The notes below the pieces were generated by a model. The model was not told the origin of the DNA, made no database searches, and saw only the letters and a list, made by a program, of their open reading frames with translations. Shown one piece after another: positions 25,811 to 34,262 of a DNA stretch of 55,363 bases (within the stretch, counting starts at the first letter, position 1; every line of letters begins with the position of its first letter). The stretch comes from Falsiroseomonas selenitidurans (GTDB lineage Bacteria; Pseudomonadota; Alphaproteobacteria; Acetobacterales; Acetobacteraceae). The position numbers were made by a program, and so were the translations under genes. The stretch lies in NCBI RefSeq assembly GCF_012103215.1, contig NZ_JAAVNE010000037.1, positions 1 to 55,363 on the forward strand, written 5' to 3'.

Positions 25811-26701
25811 ATGCCCCATATCCTGACCCTGGTCGCCGCCGCCGGCGCCCTCGACCCCGCCCTTCTCGCCCGCTGCCGTCAGGCGCTGGAGGCGCTGGGC
25901 GCCCGACCCGGCACGCCGGACTGGCTGGCGGAGGCCGAGGCGGTGGACCTGCCCTTCACCGATGCGCCGGCGGAGCTGGCCGCCGCCGCAGCCCGCACGG
26001 CGCTGGACGGCGCGCCGGTGGACGCCATCGCGGTACCGGCCGAAGGTCGCCGCAAGCGCCTGCTGGTCGCCGACATGGACAGCACCATCGTGACGTCGGA
26101 GACGCTGGACGAAATCGCGGCCTTCGCCGGGCTGAAGGACGAGATCGCGGCCATCACCCGCCGGTCCATGAACGGAGAGCTGGATTTCGCCCAGGCGCTG
26201 CACGCCCGCGTCGGCATGCTGGCAGGGCTCGACGTGGCGGCGCTGGAAGCCACCTGGCAGGCGACGGCGATGATGCCCGGCGCGGCCACGCTGGTGGCGA
26301 CGATGCGCGCCCATGGCGCGGTGTGCTGCCTGGCCTCCGGCGGCTTCACCTTCTTCACCGGGCGGGTGGCGCAACGGCTCGGCTTCGACCACCACGTCTC
26401 CAACACCCTGCTGATCGAGGACGGCAAGCTGACCGGCAAGGTGGCGGAGCCGGTCTTCGACCGCAACGCCAAGCTCGCCACCCTGACGCGGCTGGCCACC
26501 GAGAACGCCCTGCCGATGGCGGCAACCCTGGCGGTGGGGGATGGCGCCAACGACCTCGACATGATCGGCGCGGCGGGCCTCGGCGTGGCCTTCCGCGCCA
26601 AGCCCATCGTGGCGACGGCGGCGCGTGCCCGGGTGGACCATGCGGATCTGCTGGCGCTGCTTTTCGCCCAGGGATACCGCCGGGCCGAATTCCGCGACTG
26701 A
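25811..26701 (+). CDS. serB: phosphoserine phosphatase
   Basis: HAD-family enzyme for the last step of serine synthesis. It has 296 residues: an N-terminal ACT-like region (about 1-80) and the HAD core with motif I LLVADMDSTIVTSE (nucleophile D in DMDST), CCLASGGFTFF (motif II), K in LTGKVAEPVFDRNAKL and motif IV VGDGANDLDMIGAAGLGVAF. A hairpin that may terminate transcription follows 8 bases after the stop. Start ATG 25811 begins MPHILTLVAAAG; an upstream extension would overlap the divergent miaA start. Confidence 0.95.
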   Translation: MPHILTLVAAAGALDPALLARCRQALEALGARPGTPDWLAEAEAVDLPFTDAPAELAAAAARTALDGAPVDAIAVPAEGRRKRLLVADMDSTIVTSETLDEIAAFAGLKDEIAAITRRSMNGELDFAQALHARVGMLAGLDVAALEATWQATAMMPGAATLVATMRAHGAVCCLASGGFTFFTGRVAQRLGFDHHVSNTLLIEDGKLTGKVAEPVFDRNAKLATLTRLATENALPMAATLAVGDGANDLDMIGAAGLGVAFRAKPIVATAARARVDHADLLALLFAQGYRRAEFRD

Positions 26702-26708
26702 GCACCAG

Positions 26709-26735
26709 GCCCCTTCCCCCGCCGGGGGAAGGGGC
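26709..26735. terminator. GC hairpin between convergent serB and Do-protease genes
   Basis: A perfect 12-bp stem, GCCCCTTCCCCC and its complement, with loop GCC, fills the gap between the converging stops at 26701 and 26744. It is symmetrical, so it can act on both strands. No T-run follows, so efficiency as an intrinsic terminator is uncertain. Confidence 0.6.
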
Positions 26736-26743
26736 GGCGTTGC

Positions 26744-28264
26744 TCAGCCCGGGTTGCCGCGCGGGGCGGCCAGGCGCAGCGGCACCCAGCGCTGGCCCTG
26801 CGGCCCCTCGATCAGCAGCAGCGCCGTGGCGCGGCCCTGGCGGCGCAGCGCTTCCAGGCGTTCCCGCACCTCGGCCGGGGCGGTCACCCGTTCCTGCTGC
26901 ACTTCCACGATCACGTCGCCGGGGCGCAATTCGCGTTCCGCCGCCGGGCTGCCGGGGGAGACCTCGGTGATGACCACGCCCCGGGCTTCCGGCCGCAGGC
27001 TGAAGCGTTCCCGCGCCTCCGCCGTGATCGGGCCGACCTTCAGGCCGAGGCCGGCGAGTTCCAGCGTCTGCGGCCGGGCATCCGGCGCCGGCGTCGGGGT
27101 GCCGGCCTGCGCCTGCTCCGAGGGCAGTTCCGCCACGGTCACGTTCAGCGTCTGCTCCCGCCCGTCGCGCCAGACCACCACCGGCGCCTCGCGCCCCACC
27201 TGGGTGTCCGCCACGATGCGCGGCAGGTTGCGCATCTCCCGCACCTCCTGCCCGTTGAAGCGCAGGATGACGTCGCCGGCCTGGATGCCCGCGGCCGCCG
27301 CGGGCCCATCCTCCTGCGCTCGCGCCACCAGCGCGCCGCGCGCGCCGCCGGGCAGGGACAGGCTTTCCGCGATCTCGTCCGTCACCTGCTGGATGTTCAC
27401 GCCCAGCCAGCCGCGCCGAACCCGGCCGACATCGCGCAGCTGGGCGGCGATGTTGCGGGCCAGGTTGGCGGGGATGGAGAAGCCGATGCCGATGGAGCCG
27501 CCGGAGGGCGAGTAGATGGCCGTGTTGATGCCGATGACCTCGCCCGCCAGGTTGAACAGCGGCCCGCCCGAATTGCCGCGGTTGATCGCGGCGTCGGTCT
27601 GGATGAAGTCGTCATAGAGCCCCTGGCGGATGTCCCGCCCGCGAGCGGAGACGATGCCGGCCGTCACCGAACCGCCCAGGCCGAAGGGGTTGCCGATGGC
27701 CAGCACCCAGTCGCCGACCAGCGCCGTGTCGCTGTCACCGAAGCTGACGGCCGGCAGCGGGCGTTCCGGGGTGACGCGCAGCACGGCGATGTCGGTGCGC
27801 GGGTCGGCGCCCACCAGCTCCGCCCGCAGGGTGGTGTTGTCCGACAGCACCACGTTGATCTCGTCCGCGCCCTCGATGACGTGGTTGTTCGTCACGATGA
27901 TGCCGGAGGCATCGATGATGAAGCCGGAGCCGAGCGACTGGCCGCGCCGCGTCGGCGGCTGCGGCCGGTTCGGCTGGCCCTGGCCGCCGGGCGGGCGGTT
28001 GCGCTCCAGGAAGTCGCGGAAGAATTCCTCGAAGGGGCTGCCAGGCGGGGCCTGCGGCACGTCCGGCGCGCCGGGGCGCTGCTGGGCGCGGGCCTGGGCG
28101 GCCGCCTGGCTGGTCTGGATGTTGACCACGGCGGGCAGCAGGCGCTGCGCCAGCGGCGCGAAGGTGATCGGCGCCCCGGGCGGCGGGATCTGCGCCGAGG
28201 CGGGTAGCGGCGCGGCGAGCGGCGCGGCCAGCGCCGCGACCATCAGCAGGGGAGCAAAGCGCAA
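26744..28264 (-). CDS. degP: periplasmic Do-type serine protease (DegP/MucD family)
   Basis: Periplasmic protease/chaperone for misfolded envelope proteins. The signal peptide ends PLPASAQ. A trypsin-like domain carries the triad H (IIVTNNHVIEG), D (DPRTDIAVLRV) and S (GNSGGPLFN), followed by two PDZ domains (about 280-375 and 405-500). A proline/glutamine-rich loop (about 60-105) precedes the first catalytic strand. TTG 28264 is chosen because AGAAGG lies 9 bases upstream; TTG 28273 and ATG 28243 are alternatives. Last gene after hflK-hflC-DUF2065, a common alphaproteobacterial order. About 507 residues. Confidence 0.95.
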   Translation of the reverse strand: MRFAPLLMVAALAAPLAAPLPASAQIPPPGAPITFAPLAQRLLPAVVNIQTSQAAAQARAQQRPGAPDVPQAPPGSPFEEFFRDFLERNRPPGGQGQPNRPQPPTRRGQSLGSGFIIDASGIIVTNNHVIEGADEINVVLSDNTTLRAELVGADPRTDIAVLRVTPERPLPAVSFGDSDTALVGDWVLAIGNPFGLGGSVTAGIVSARGRDIRQGLYDDFIQTDAAINRGNSGGPLFNLAGEVIGINTAIYSPSGGSIGIGFSIPANLARNIAAQLRDVGRVRRGWLGVNIQQVTDEIAESLSLPGGARGALVARAQEDGPAAAAGIQAGDVILRFNGQEVREMRNLPRIVADTQVGREAPVVVWRDGREQTLNVTVAELPSEQAQAGTPTPAPDARPQTLELAGLGLKVGPITAEARERFSLRPEARGVVITEVSPGSPAAERELRPGDVIVEVQQERVTAPAEVRERLEALRRQGRATALLLIEGPQGQRWVPLRLAAPRGNPG

Positions 28265-28402
28265 TTGCGGCAACCTTCTTCGGATGGGACGGGCTTCAGC
28301 GACGCGGGACCGGCGACGATGATGCGCCGGAACGGCGGGTGATGGCGAAGCAGATTGGCATGCCGGGGGTGAAGCGGAAGTCCGCGCCGCATGACGAGCC
28401 TG

Positions 28403-28606
28403 TCACTCCCCCAGGATGCCGACGATGACCCAGGCCGCCGCCACCCCGATCGCCGCGGCGACGATCCCGCCGACCCGCAGCGCCTGGTCCGGCGCGGCGG
28501 CCAGCCGCGCCAGCACCTGCCGCATCGCGCCGGGGAAGCCAGCATAGCACAGGCCCTCCAGCGCCAGCACCACGGCCATGCCAGCCAGGACATGGCCGAG
28601 CTGCAT
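28403..28606 (-). CDS. DUF2065 family small membrane protein
   Basis: A 67-residue protein with two hydrophobic helices: LGHVLAGMAVVLALEGLCYAGF and LRVGGIVAAAIGVAAAWVIVGIL. The EGL-x-Y-x-x-x-P pattern followed by a helix is the DUF2065 (YjeT) signature. The family sits beside hflC in many proteobacteria; its function is unknown. It follows hflC by 14 bases and precedes the Do-type protease gene. Confidence 0.9.
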   Translation of the reverse strand: MQLGHVLAGMAVVLALEGLCYAGFPGAMRQVLARLAAAPDQALRVGGIVAAAIGVAAAWVIVGILGE

Positions 28607-28620
28607 GGCCCTTCAGGCCG

Positions 28621-29661
28621 TCACGGTGCGGCGGCCGGGGCCGGCGCGGCGGACGGCGCGGGGGTGACCGCCGGTGCCGGCATCTGCGGCACGGCCGGCT
28701 GGACAGCCGGCGCCGGGATCGGCGGCGCCGCAGGCGCCGCCTGCGGGGCGCTGCCGGGAGCCGTCCCGGTGACGGCCGGGCCACCCTGCGCGCCGGAGGT
28801 CGGCATGCTCTGGCGGAAGAAGCGGAAGAACTCGCTGTCCGGGGACAGCAGCAGCCGCGTCTCGCCTTCGCCGAAGGCTTCCCGGTAGGCCTGCATGGAG
28901 CGGTAGAACTGGAAGAACTCCGGATCCTGCTGGAAGGCGTCGGCGAAGATGCGGATCGCGTCCTGCTCGCCCTGACCGCGCAGGATGTCGGCCTGCGCCT
29001 GGGCCTCGGCCAGCAGCACGGTGCGCTCGCGGTCGGCGCCGGCGCGGATGCGGGTCGCTTCCTCCTGGCCCCGGGCGCGTTCCTCGGCGGCCACGCGCTG
29101 CCGTTCGGACTGCATCCGGGACAGGATGGCATCCGTGTTCTGCTCCGGCAGGTCGGCGCGGCGGATGCGCACATCCAGCACCTCGATGCCGAAGGCCTGC
29201 ATCTCCTCGTTCACCAGGCGCCGGATCTCCCCCATGATCCGGGCGCGGTCGTTGGACAGCACGGACAGCAGCGGCTCGTTGCCCAGCACCCGCCGCACGG
29301 CGGAGGTGACGACGGAGTTGATGCGCGCCCGGATGCCGGCCTCGAAGGGCCCCACCGTCTGGTAGAAGCGCAGCGGGTTGGTGATGGAATAGCGGGTGAA
29401 GCTGTCCACGCTCAGCCGGCGCTGGTCGCCCAGGATGATCTCCTCGGCCGGCGCGTCGAAATCCAGCAGCCGGCGGTCGAAGGCGATGACCGACTGGATG
29501 AAGGGGATCTTGGCGTGCAGGCCCGGGTCGCGGATCACGCGGATCGGCTCGCCGAACTGGGTGATCAGCACCTGCTGGGTCTGGTGCACGGTGAACAGGG
29601 TGGACGCGGCGACGATGACCGCGATGCCGGCGGCGACGGCCAGCGCAATGAGCTTGTTCAT
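28621..29661 (-). CDS. hflC: HflC, FtsH-associated SPFH protein
   Basis: Partner of HflK in a membrane-anchored SPFH cage that encloses and modulates the FtsH protease. The 346-residue protein has an N-terminal signal anchor (MNKLIALAVAAGIAVIVAASTLF), the SPFH/band-7 domain (VLITQFGEPIRVIRDPGLHAKIPF, VDSFTRYSI) and a coiled coil rich in R, E and Q. The C-terminal ~50 residues are a proline/alanine/valine low-complexity tail (PAVQPAVPQMPAPAV), longer than in E. coli HflC. The ATG overlaps the hflK stop (ATGA). Confidence 0.96.
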   Translation of the reverse strand: MNKLIALAVAAGIAVIVAASTLFTVHQTQQVLITQFGEPIRVIRDPGLHAKIPFIQSVIAFDRRLLDFDAPAEEIILGDQRRLSVDSFTRYSITNPLRFYQTVGPFEAGIRARINSVVTSAVRRVLGNEPLLSVLSNDRARIMGEIRRLVNEEMQAFGIEVLDVRIRRADLPEQNTDAILSRMQSERQRVAAEERARGQEEATRIRAGADRERTVLLAEAQAQADILRGQGEQDAIRIFADAFQQDPEFFQFYRSMQAYREAFGEGETRLLLSPDSEFFRFFRQSMPTSGAQGGPAVTGTAPGSAPQAAPAAPPIPAPAVQPAVPQMPAPAVTPAPSAAPAPAAAP

Positions 29662-30851
29662 CGGCCGGCCCCCTGCGGGCGCTGGCCCGGTGCCGTTGGC
29701 AGGTTGGGGTTGGCCTGCTGGGCCCGGCCCTGCGGCGCCGCGGCGCGGTTCATGTCACCCAGGTTGAGCAGCGGCACCAGGCCCTGCAGCCGGTCGTCGA
29801 TCAGCAGCTTGGGGTTGCGGCGCAGCACTTCCTCCATGGTCTCCAGGTACATGCGGCGCACCGTCACGTCGCGCGCCGCCTGGTAGGCGGACAGCACGGA
29901 CAGGAAGCGCTGGGCTTCGCCTCGGGCGCGGGAGATCTGGCTTTCACGGAAACCCTCGGCTTCCTGGACCAGGCGCTGCGATTCGCCGCGGGCGGCGGGG
30001 ATGATGGCGTTGCGGTAGGACTCGGCCTCGTTCCGGGCGCGTTCCCGGTCGGCGCCGGCGCGCTGCACGTCGATGAAGGCGTCCACCACCCGGGCCGGCG
30101 GCTGCGCGTTCTGCAGCTGCACCTGGGTGATCTCCACCCCCGCCCGGTACTGGTCCATGATCCCCTGGGTGCCGGTCCGCACCGCCTGTTCGATCTGCGC
30201 GCGCGCCTCGGTCAGGGCGGGCTGGATGGCGGTGCGGCCGATCACCTCGCGCATCACGCTTTCCGCCGCGGATTTCACCGTGGCCTCGGCATTGCGGGTG
30301 TTGAACAGGAAGTCGCCGGCATCGCGGATGCGCCAGAAGACGGCGAAGTCGATGTCGATGATGTTCTCGTCGCCCGTCAGCATCAGGCTTTCCTCGAGCA
30401 CGTCGCGCGAGGGGATGGGCCGGGCGGTGGGGCCGGCATCGGCCGAGGCCCGGAAGCCGACATCCACCCGGTTGATGCGGGTGACGCGCGGCGTGGTCAC
30501 GCTCTCCACCGGCCAGGGCAGGTGGTAGTTCAGGCCGGGCTGGGTCGTCGCCGTATAGGCGCCGAAGCGCAGCACGATGCCCTGTTCGTCCGGCTGGACG
30601 CGGTAGATGCCGGAAGCCAGCCAGCCGCCGACCAGCAGCAGCGCCAGCAGGCCGATGCCTGCCCCGCCCATGCCGCGCGGCAGCATCCGCCGCACGGCGT
30701 CCTGCGCCTGGCGGATGACGTCATCGAGGTCGGGTCCGCGGCCCCCGCCGCCACCCTGGCCTCCGCCCGAAGGCGGCTGCGGCTGCCCCCACGGCCCGCC
30801 GGGCCTGGGATTGCCCCAGGGGCTGGGTCCGCCGCTGCTGTTCCACGCCAT
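29658..30851 (-). CDS. hflK: HflK, FtsH-associated SPFH protein
   Basis: The 397-residue partner of HflC. A proline/glycine-rich cytoplasmic N-terminus (WNSSGGPSPWGNPRPGGPWGQ) is typical of HflK and precedes a membrane helix (GIGLLALLLVGGWLASGIYRV). The SPFH domain includes EQGIVLRFGAY and GLNYHLPWPVE, followed by a long coiled coil with RAGADRERARNEAESYRNAIIPAARGE. ATG 30851 is chosen with GGAGGAGG about 11 bases upstream. First gene of hflK-hflC-DUF2065-protease; divergent from the Mrp gene. Confidence 0.96.
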   Translation of the reverse strand: MAWNSSGGPSPWGNPRPGGPWGQPQPPSGGGQGGGGGRGPDLDDVIRQAQDAVRRMLPRGMGGAGIGLLALLLVGGWLASGIYRVQPDEQGIVLRFGAYTATTQPGLNYHLPWPVESVTTPRVTRINRVDVGFRASADAGPTARPIPSRDVLEESLMLTGDENIIDIDFAVFWRIRDAGDFLFNTRNAEATVKSAAESVMREVIGRTAIQPALTEARAQIEQAVRTGTQGIMDQYRAGVEITQVQLQNAQPPARVVDAFIDVQRAGADRERARNEAESYRNAIIPAARGESQRLVQEAEGFRESQISRARGEAQRFLSVLSAYQAARDVTVRRMYLETMEEVLRRNPKLLIDDRLQGLVPLLNLGDMNRAAAPQGRAQQANPNLPTAPGQRPQGAGR

Positions 30852-31078
30852 CGGGCTTTCGGCCTCCTCCACACACGATCGAAAATCCTGCCACGCCCGA
30901 TCGCCCGAAGGGAGGGGTGCAGCGGGCGCGGCGACGGTCCATATGAGGGCCCGCCGGGCTGGGACGACCCGGCACGCTCTCGCCGGGCCGTCCAGGGCAG
31001 GTTTCCGCGTGCGTCATGGTGCACCACGAACCCCGGCCGGCCGCCGCGATATCGTATGGAACAGGGGGTTTTTCAAGC

Positions 31079-32209
31079 ATGAGCGAGGGGCTGGAGCAGG
31101 CGGTTCGGGCCGCGCTGCGCGCGGTGCGCGACCCGGTCAGCGGCCGGGACGTGGTCAGCGCCGGCATGCTGGACGGGCTGGCGGTGAAGGGCGGCATGGT
31201 GCAGTTCGCCATCCAGGTGCCGCGGGAACGCGCGCGGGACAGCGAGCCGCTGCGTGCCGCCGCCGAACGCGCCGCCGCCGCCGTGCCCGGCGTGCTCTCG
31301 GCCACCGCCGTGCTGACGGCGCATCGCGGCGAGCCGGTGAAGGCCGCGGCGCCCGCCCACGCCCACGGCCATGGCGCCGCGCCAGGGCGGAAGGCGCCGG
31401 CCGGCCAGGGCGCCATGCTGCTGCCGGAGGTCGCTTCCATCGTCGCCGTCGCCTCCGGCAAGGGCGGCGTCGGCAAGTCCACCACCGCGGTCAACCTGGC
31501 GGTGGCGCTGGCGCTGCAGGGGCTGAAGGTGGGGCTGCTGGACGCCGACATCTTCGGCCCCTCCCTGCCGCAGATGCTGGGGACGCGGGAGCGGCCGCGC
31601 ACCGAGGGCCAACGCATCATCCCGCTGTCCCGCTGGGGGCTGAAGGCGATGTCCATCGGCTTCCTGGTGGAGGAGGAGACGCCGATGATCTGGCGCGGCC
31701 CGATGGTGATGGGCGCGCTGGAACAGCTGATGGGCCAGGTGGAATGGGGGGCGCTCGACATCATGATCGTCGACATGCCGCCCGGCACCGGCGACGCCCA
31801 GCTGACGATGAGCCAGCGCGTGCCGCTGGCCGGCGCCGTCATCGTCTCCACCCCCCAGGACGTGGCGCTGATCGATGCCAGGCGCGGGGTGCGGATGTTC
31901 GAGAAGGTGGGCGTGCCGGTGCTCGGGCTGGTGGAGAACATGTCGTTCTTCTGCTGCCCGAATTGCGGCCACCGCAGCGATATCTTCGGCCATGGCGGCG
32001 CGCGGGCGGAAGCGGCGCGGCTGGGCGTGGAATTCCTGGGCGAATTGCCACTGAAGCTGGCGATCCGCGAACTGGCCGATGCCGGCACGCCGATCGTCGC
32101 CGCGCGGCCGGACAGCGAGGAAGCCGCCGCCTACCAGGCGATCGCAACCCGGCTGCGGGCGAAGCTGGCGGAAGGCGCGGCGGCCGGGCCGAGGATCGTC
32201 ATGGAGTAG
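31079..32209 (+). CDS. apbC: Mrp/ApbC iron-sulfur cluster carrier ATPase
   Basis: P-loop NTPase that transfers Fe-S clusters to target proteins. The 376-residue protein has an N-terminal MIP18/DUF59 domain (LRAVRDPVSGRDVVSAGML, about 10-90), a histidine/alanine linker (AHAHGHGAAPG) and the Mrp core: deviant Walker A ASGKGGVGKSTTAVNLA, Walker A-prime LLDADIFGPSLPQML, IVDMPPGTGDAQLT and the cluster-binding CCPNC motif (FFCCPNCGHRSDIFG). ATG 31079 is chosen over 31016 on alignment with the DUF59 start. Its end overlaps the convergent ribokinase gene by 11 bases. Confidence 0.96.
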   Translation: MSEGLEQAVRAALRAVRDPVSGRDVVSAGMLDGLAVKGGMVQFAIQVPRERARDSEPLRAAAERAAAAVPGVLSATAVLTAHRGEPVKAAAPAHAHGHGAAPGRKAPAGQGAMLLPEVASIVAVASGKGGVGKSTTAVNLAVALALQGLKVGLLDADIFGPSLPQMLGTRERPRTEGQRIIPLSRWGLKAMSIGFLVEEETPMIWRGPMVMGALEQLMGQVEWGALDIMIVDMPPGTGDAQLTMSQRVPLAGAVIVSTPQDVALIDARRGVRMFEKVGVPVLGLVENMSFFCCPNCGHRSDIFGHGGARAEAARLGVEFLGELPLKLAIRELADAGTPIVAARPDSEEAAAYQAIATRLRAKLAEGAAAGPRIVME

Positions 32210-33089
32210 CGAGGAGCCCGTCCGTCTCCGCCGCCCAGGGCATGGCGGCGGCGGCGCCCGGGCGGGTGCAGGCCAGTGCGGCGGCGGCGGCCGCGCGGCG
32301 CATCGCATCGGCCATCGGCATCCCGCGCGCGAGGCCGGCCGCCAGCACGCCGCACCAGGTGTCACCGGCGCCGGTGGTGTCGATCGGCCGCACCGGGAAG
32401 GCAGGGGTCGTCGCCAGGCCAGCGGCCGTCGCGGCCTCGGCCCCTGCCGCGCCGCGCGTCACCGCCACATCGCAGCCGGCCGCCAGGCGCAGCGCCGCCG
32501 CATCCGGCGTGCAGCCCAGGCGCCGGGCAAGCACCACGGCCTCGTGCTCGTTCAGCACCAGCAGGTGCAGGGCCCGCAGCAGGTCGGCCGGCAGGTCGCC
32601 GGGCGGGGCCAGGTTCAGGATGCACCGGGTGAAGCGGGCGGCGGCACGCTGCACCAGCAGGGCGATCTCCGCCGCCGGGACCTCCATCTGCAGCAGCAGG
32701 ATGGTGGCCGGCGTCAGCGCCGCATCCTCCACCTGCGCCGCCCGGGCCAGGGCGTTGGCGCCGGGGGCGACGGCGATCTGGTTGCGGCCCTCGGCATCGA
32801 CGCAGATGCTGGCGCAGCCGGTGGGTGCCGCCACCTCCGCCAGCCGCGCCAGGTCGACCCCGGCCTCCCGCAGGGCCGCGGTCGCGGCCCCGGCCAGGCC
32901 GTCCCGCCCGACACAGCCGGCGAAGGCCACGGCCGCGCCGTCCCGCGCCGCGGCCACCGCCTGGTTGGCCCCCTTGCCGCCGGGGAATTGCGCGAAGCCC
33001 TTCCCCAGCACCGTCTCGCCCGGTGCCGGCAGGCGCGGGACGGAGAAGACGAGGTCCGCATTCACCGAGCCGAAGACCAGGATGCTCAC
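32199..33089 (-). CDS. rbsK: ribokinase (PfkB family)
   Basis: Sugar kinase of 296 residues with the PfkB signatures: VFGSVNADLVF at the N-terminus, FPGGKGANQAVAAARDGA (signature 1) and DTTGAGDTWCGVLAAGLARG (signature 2, catalytic D in GAGD). GTG 33089 overlaps the stop of the small membrane protein gene (GTGA), so translation is coupled. No ribose transporter or repressor is linked, so the sugar is not certain. Converges with the Mrp gene. Confidence 0.88.
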   Translation of the reverse strand: MSILVFGSVNADLVFSVPRLPAPGETVLGKGFAQFPGGKGANQAVAAARDGAAVAFAGCVGRDGLAGAATAALREAGVDLARLAEVAAPTGCASICVDAEGRNQIAVAPGANALARAAQVEDAALTPATILLLQMEVPAAEIALLVQRAAARFTRCILNLAPPGDLPADLLRALHLLVLNEHEAVVLARRLGCTPDAAALRLAAGCDVAVTRGAAGAEAATAAGLATTPAFPVRPIDTTGAGDTWCGVLAAGLARGMPMADAMRRAAAAAALACTRPGAAAAMPWAAETDGLLATP

Positions 33090-33334
33090 AGCCCGGCAGT
33101 CCAGCGGCCGAGCAGGAAGCCGAACAGCACGGCGCCGCCGAGCAGCGCCACCACCTCGCCGAACAGGGCATGCGCCAGCGGCAGGCCGAGGGTCACCAGC
33201 ACCACGAGCAGCGCCACCTTCCACCAGCGGCCGACCCAGGCCGGCGCGCCCGCACCTGGCTTGCCCGGGCGCCCCTTCACGGGCGCGCGCGGGCGGGCGG
33301 GCCGCTTTGCCGCCTGGCTAGGCGTCGTCGCCAC
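33086..33334 (-). CDS. small membrane protein, unknown function
   Basis: An 82-residue protein starting at GTG 33334. A basic, proline-rich N-terminus (AAKRPARPRAPVKGRPGKPG) is followed by two hydrophobic helices (VALLVVLVTLGLPLAHALF and VVALLGGAVLFGFLLGRW). It overlaps the 3' end of thyX by 17 bases and the ribokinase start by GTGA. No family recognised. The coupled position suggests a real gene rather than a shadow frame. Confidence 0.65.
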   Translation of the reverse strand: MATTPSQAAKRPARPRAPVKGRPGKPGAGAPAWVGRWWKVALLVVLVTLGLPLAHALFGEVVALLGGAVLFGFLLGRWTAGL

Positions 33335-34262
33335 GGCCCAGCACCTGCATCAATTCGCGCCATTCGCGCTTCGAGAGGCCGGACTCGGCCTGGCCCACCG
33401 CCTCCCCGGCCAGCATCCGCTGCACCAGGCCGAGCATCTGCGCCGAGAGCGTGACCGCGCCCAGCCGGTAGTCGCGGAAGGCGCCGGCGGCGATCGGCAC
33501 CCAGGCCTCCACGCTCGCCATCATCGCCTCCGCATAGACGCGGATCTCGTACTGGGCGTGGGCATCGGCGCGCAGCGACAGGAAGTGGAACAGGTTGTGG
33601 AGGTCGGTCTTCCAGTACCACTGGGTATAGGCGTTCAGCGTCAGGTTCATGCGGCCGAGCTCGCGGGCCAGGCCCTGGCGGCCCGGGTCCAGCTTCTGGC
33701 CCTGTTCATCCTCGTTCAGCATCTCGACGTAATGGTCGTAGTTGCGGGTCGCATCCTCCCGCAGCAGGTCCAGCACCCGCGCGGCCTCGGCGCCCTCCAG
33801 CACCGCGCCGCGGCCCTGGCGGTTGACGGCGGATTGCGCCGAGAGCTGGTCCGGCGAGGGGATGTAGAATTCGCGGTCCAGGATCGAGTAGCGGGCGGAG
33901 TATTCGTTCACGTTTGCGGTGCGGTGGCGGATCCACTGCCGGGCGACGAAGATCGGCAGCTTCACGTGATACTTGATCTCGCACATCTCGAAGGGGGTCG
34001 AGTGGCGGTGCCGCATCAGGTAGCGGATCAGCCCGCGATCCTCGCTGACCGCGCGGGTGCCGCGGCCGTAGGAGACACGGGCGGCCTGCACGATGGCCGC
34101 ATCGTCGCCCATGTAATCCACGACGCGGACGAAGCCATGGTCCAGCACCGGGGTGGCGGTGAACAGCATGTCTTCCAGTGCCGGCACGGTGGGCCGGCGT
34201 GTTTCGTGCCGGACGCCGCGGGCGGCCTCGATTTCCTGGGTCTGTTCTGCGGTCAGGGTCAC
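33318..34262 (-). CDS. thyX: flavin-dependent thymidylate synthase ThyX
   Basis: FAD-dependent alternative to ThyA for making dTMP. The 314-residue protein carries the ThyX motif RHRTANVNEYSARYS, preceded by STPFEMCEIKYHVKLPIFVARQWI and followed by LNLTLNAYTQWYWKTDLHNLFHFLSLR. A C-terminal extension of about 60 residues (to GRGDDA) is as in other alphaproteobacterial ThyX. GTG 34262 overlaps the stop of the sulfotransferase-like gene (GTGA). No thyA is in the window. Confidence 0.95.
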   Translation of the reverse strand: MTLTAEQTQEIEAARGVRHETRRPTVPALEDMLFTATPVLDHGFVRVVDYMGDDAAIVQAARVSYGRGTRAVSEDRGLIRYLMRHRHSTPFEMCEIKYHVKLPIFVARQWIRHRTANVNEYSARYSILDREFYIPSPDQLSAQSAVNRQGRGAVLEGAEAARVLDLLREDATRNYDHYVEMLNEDEQGQKLDPGRQGLARELGRMNLTLNAYTQWYWKTDLHNLFHFLSLRADAHAQYEIRVYAEAMMASVEAWVPIAAGAFRDYRLGAVTLSAQMLGLVQRMLAGEAVGQAESGLSKREWRELMQVLGRGDDA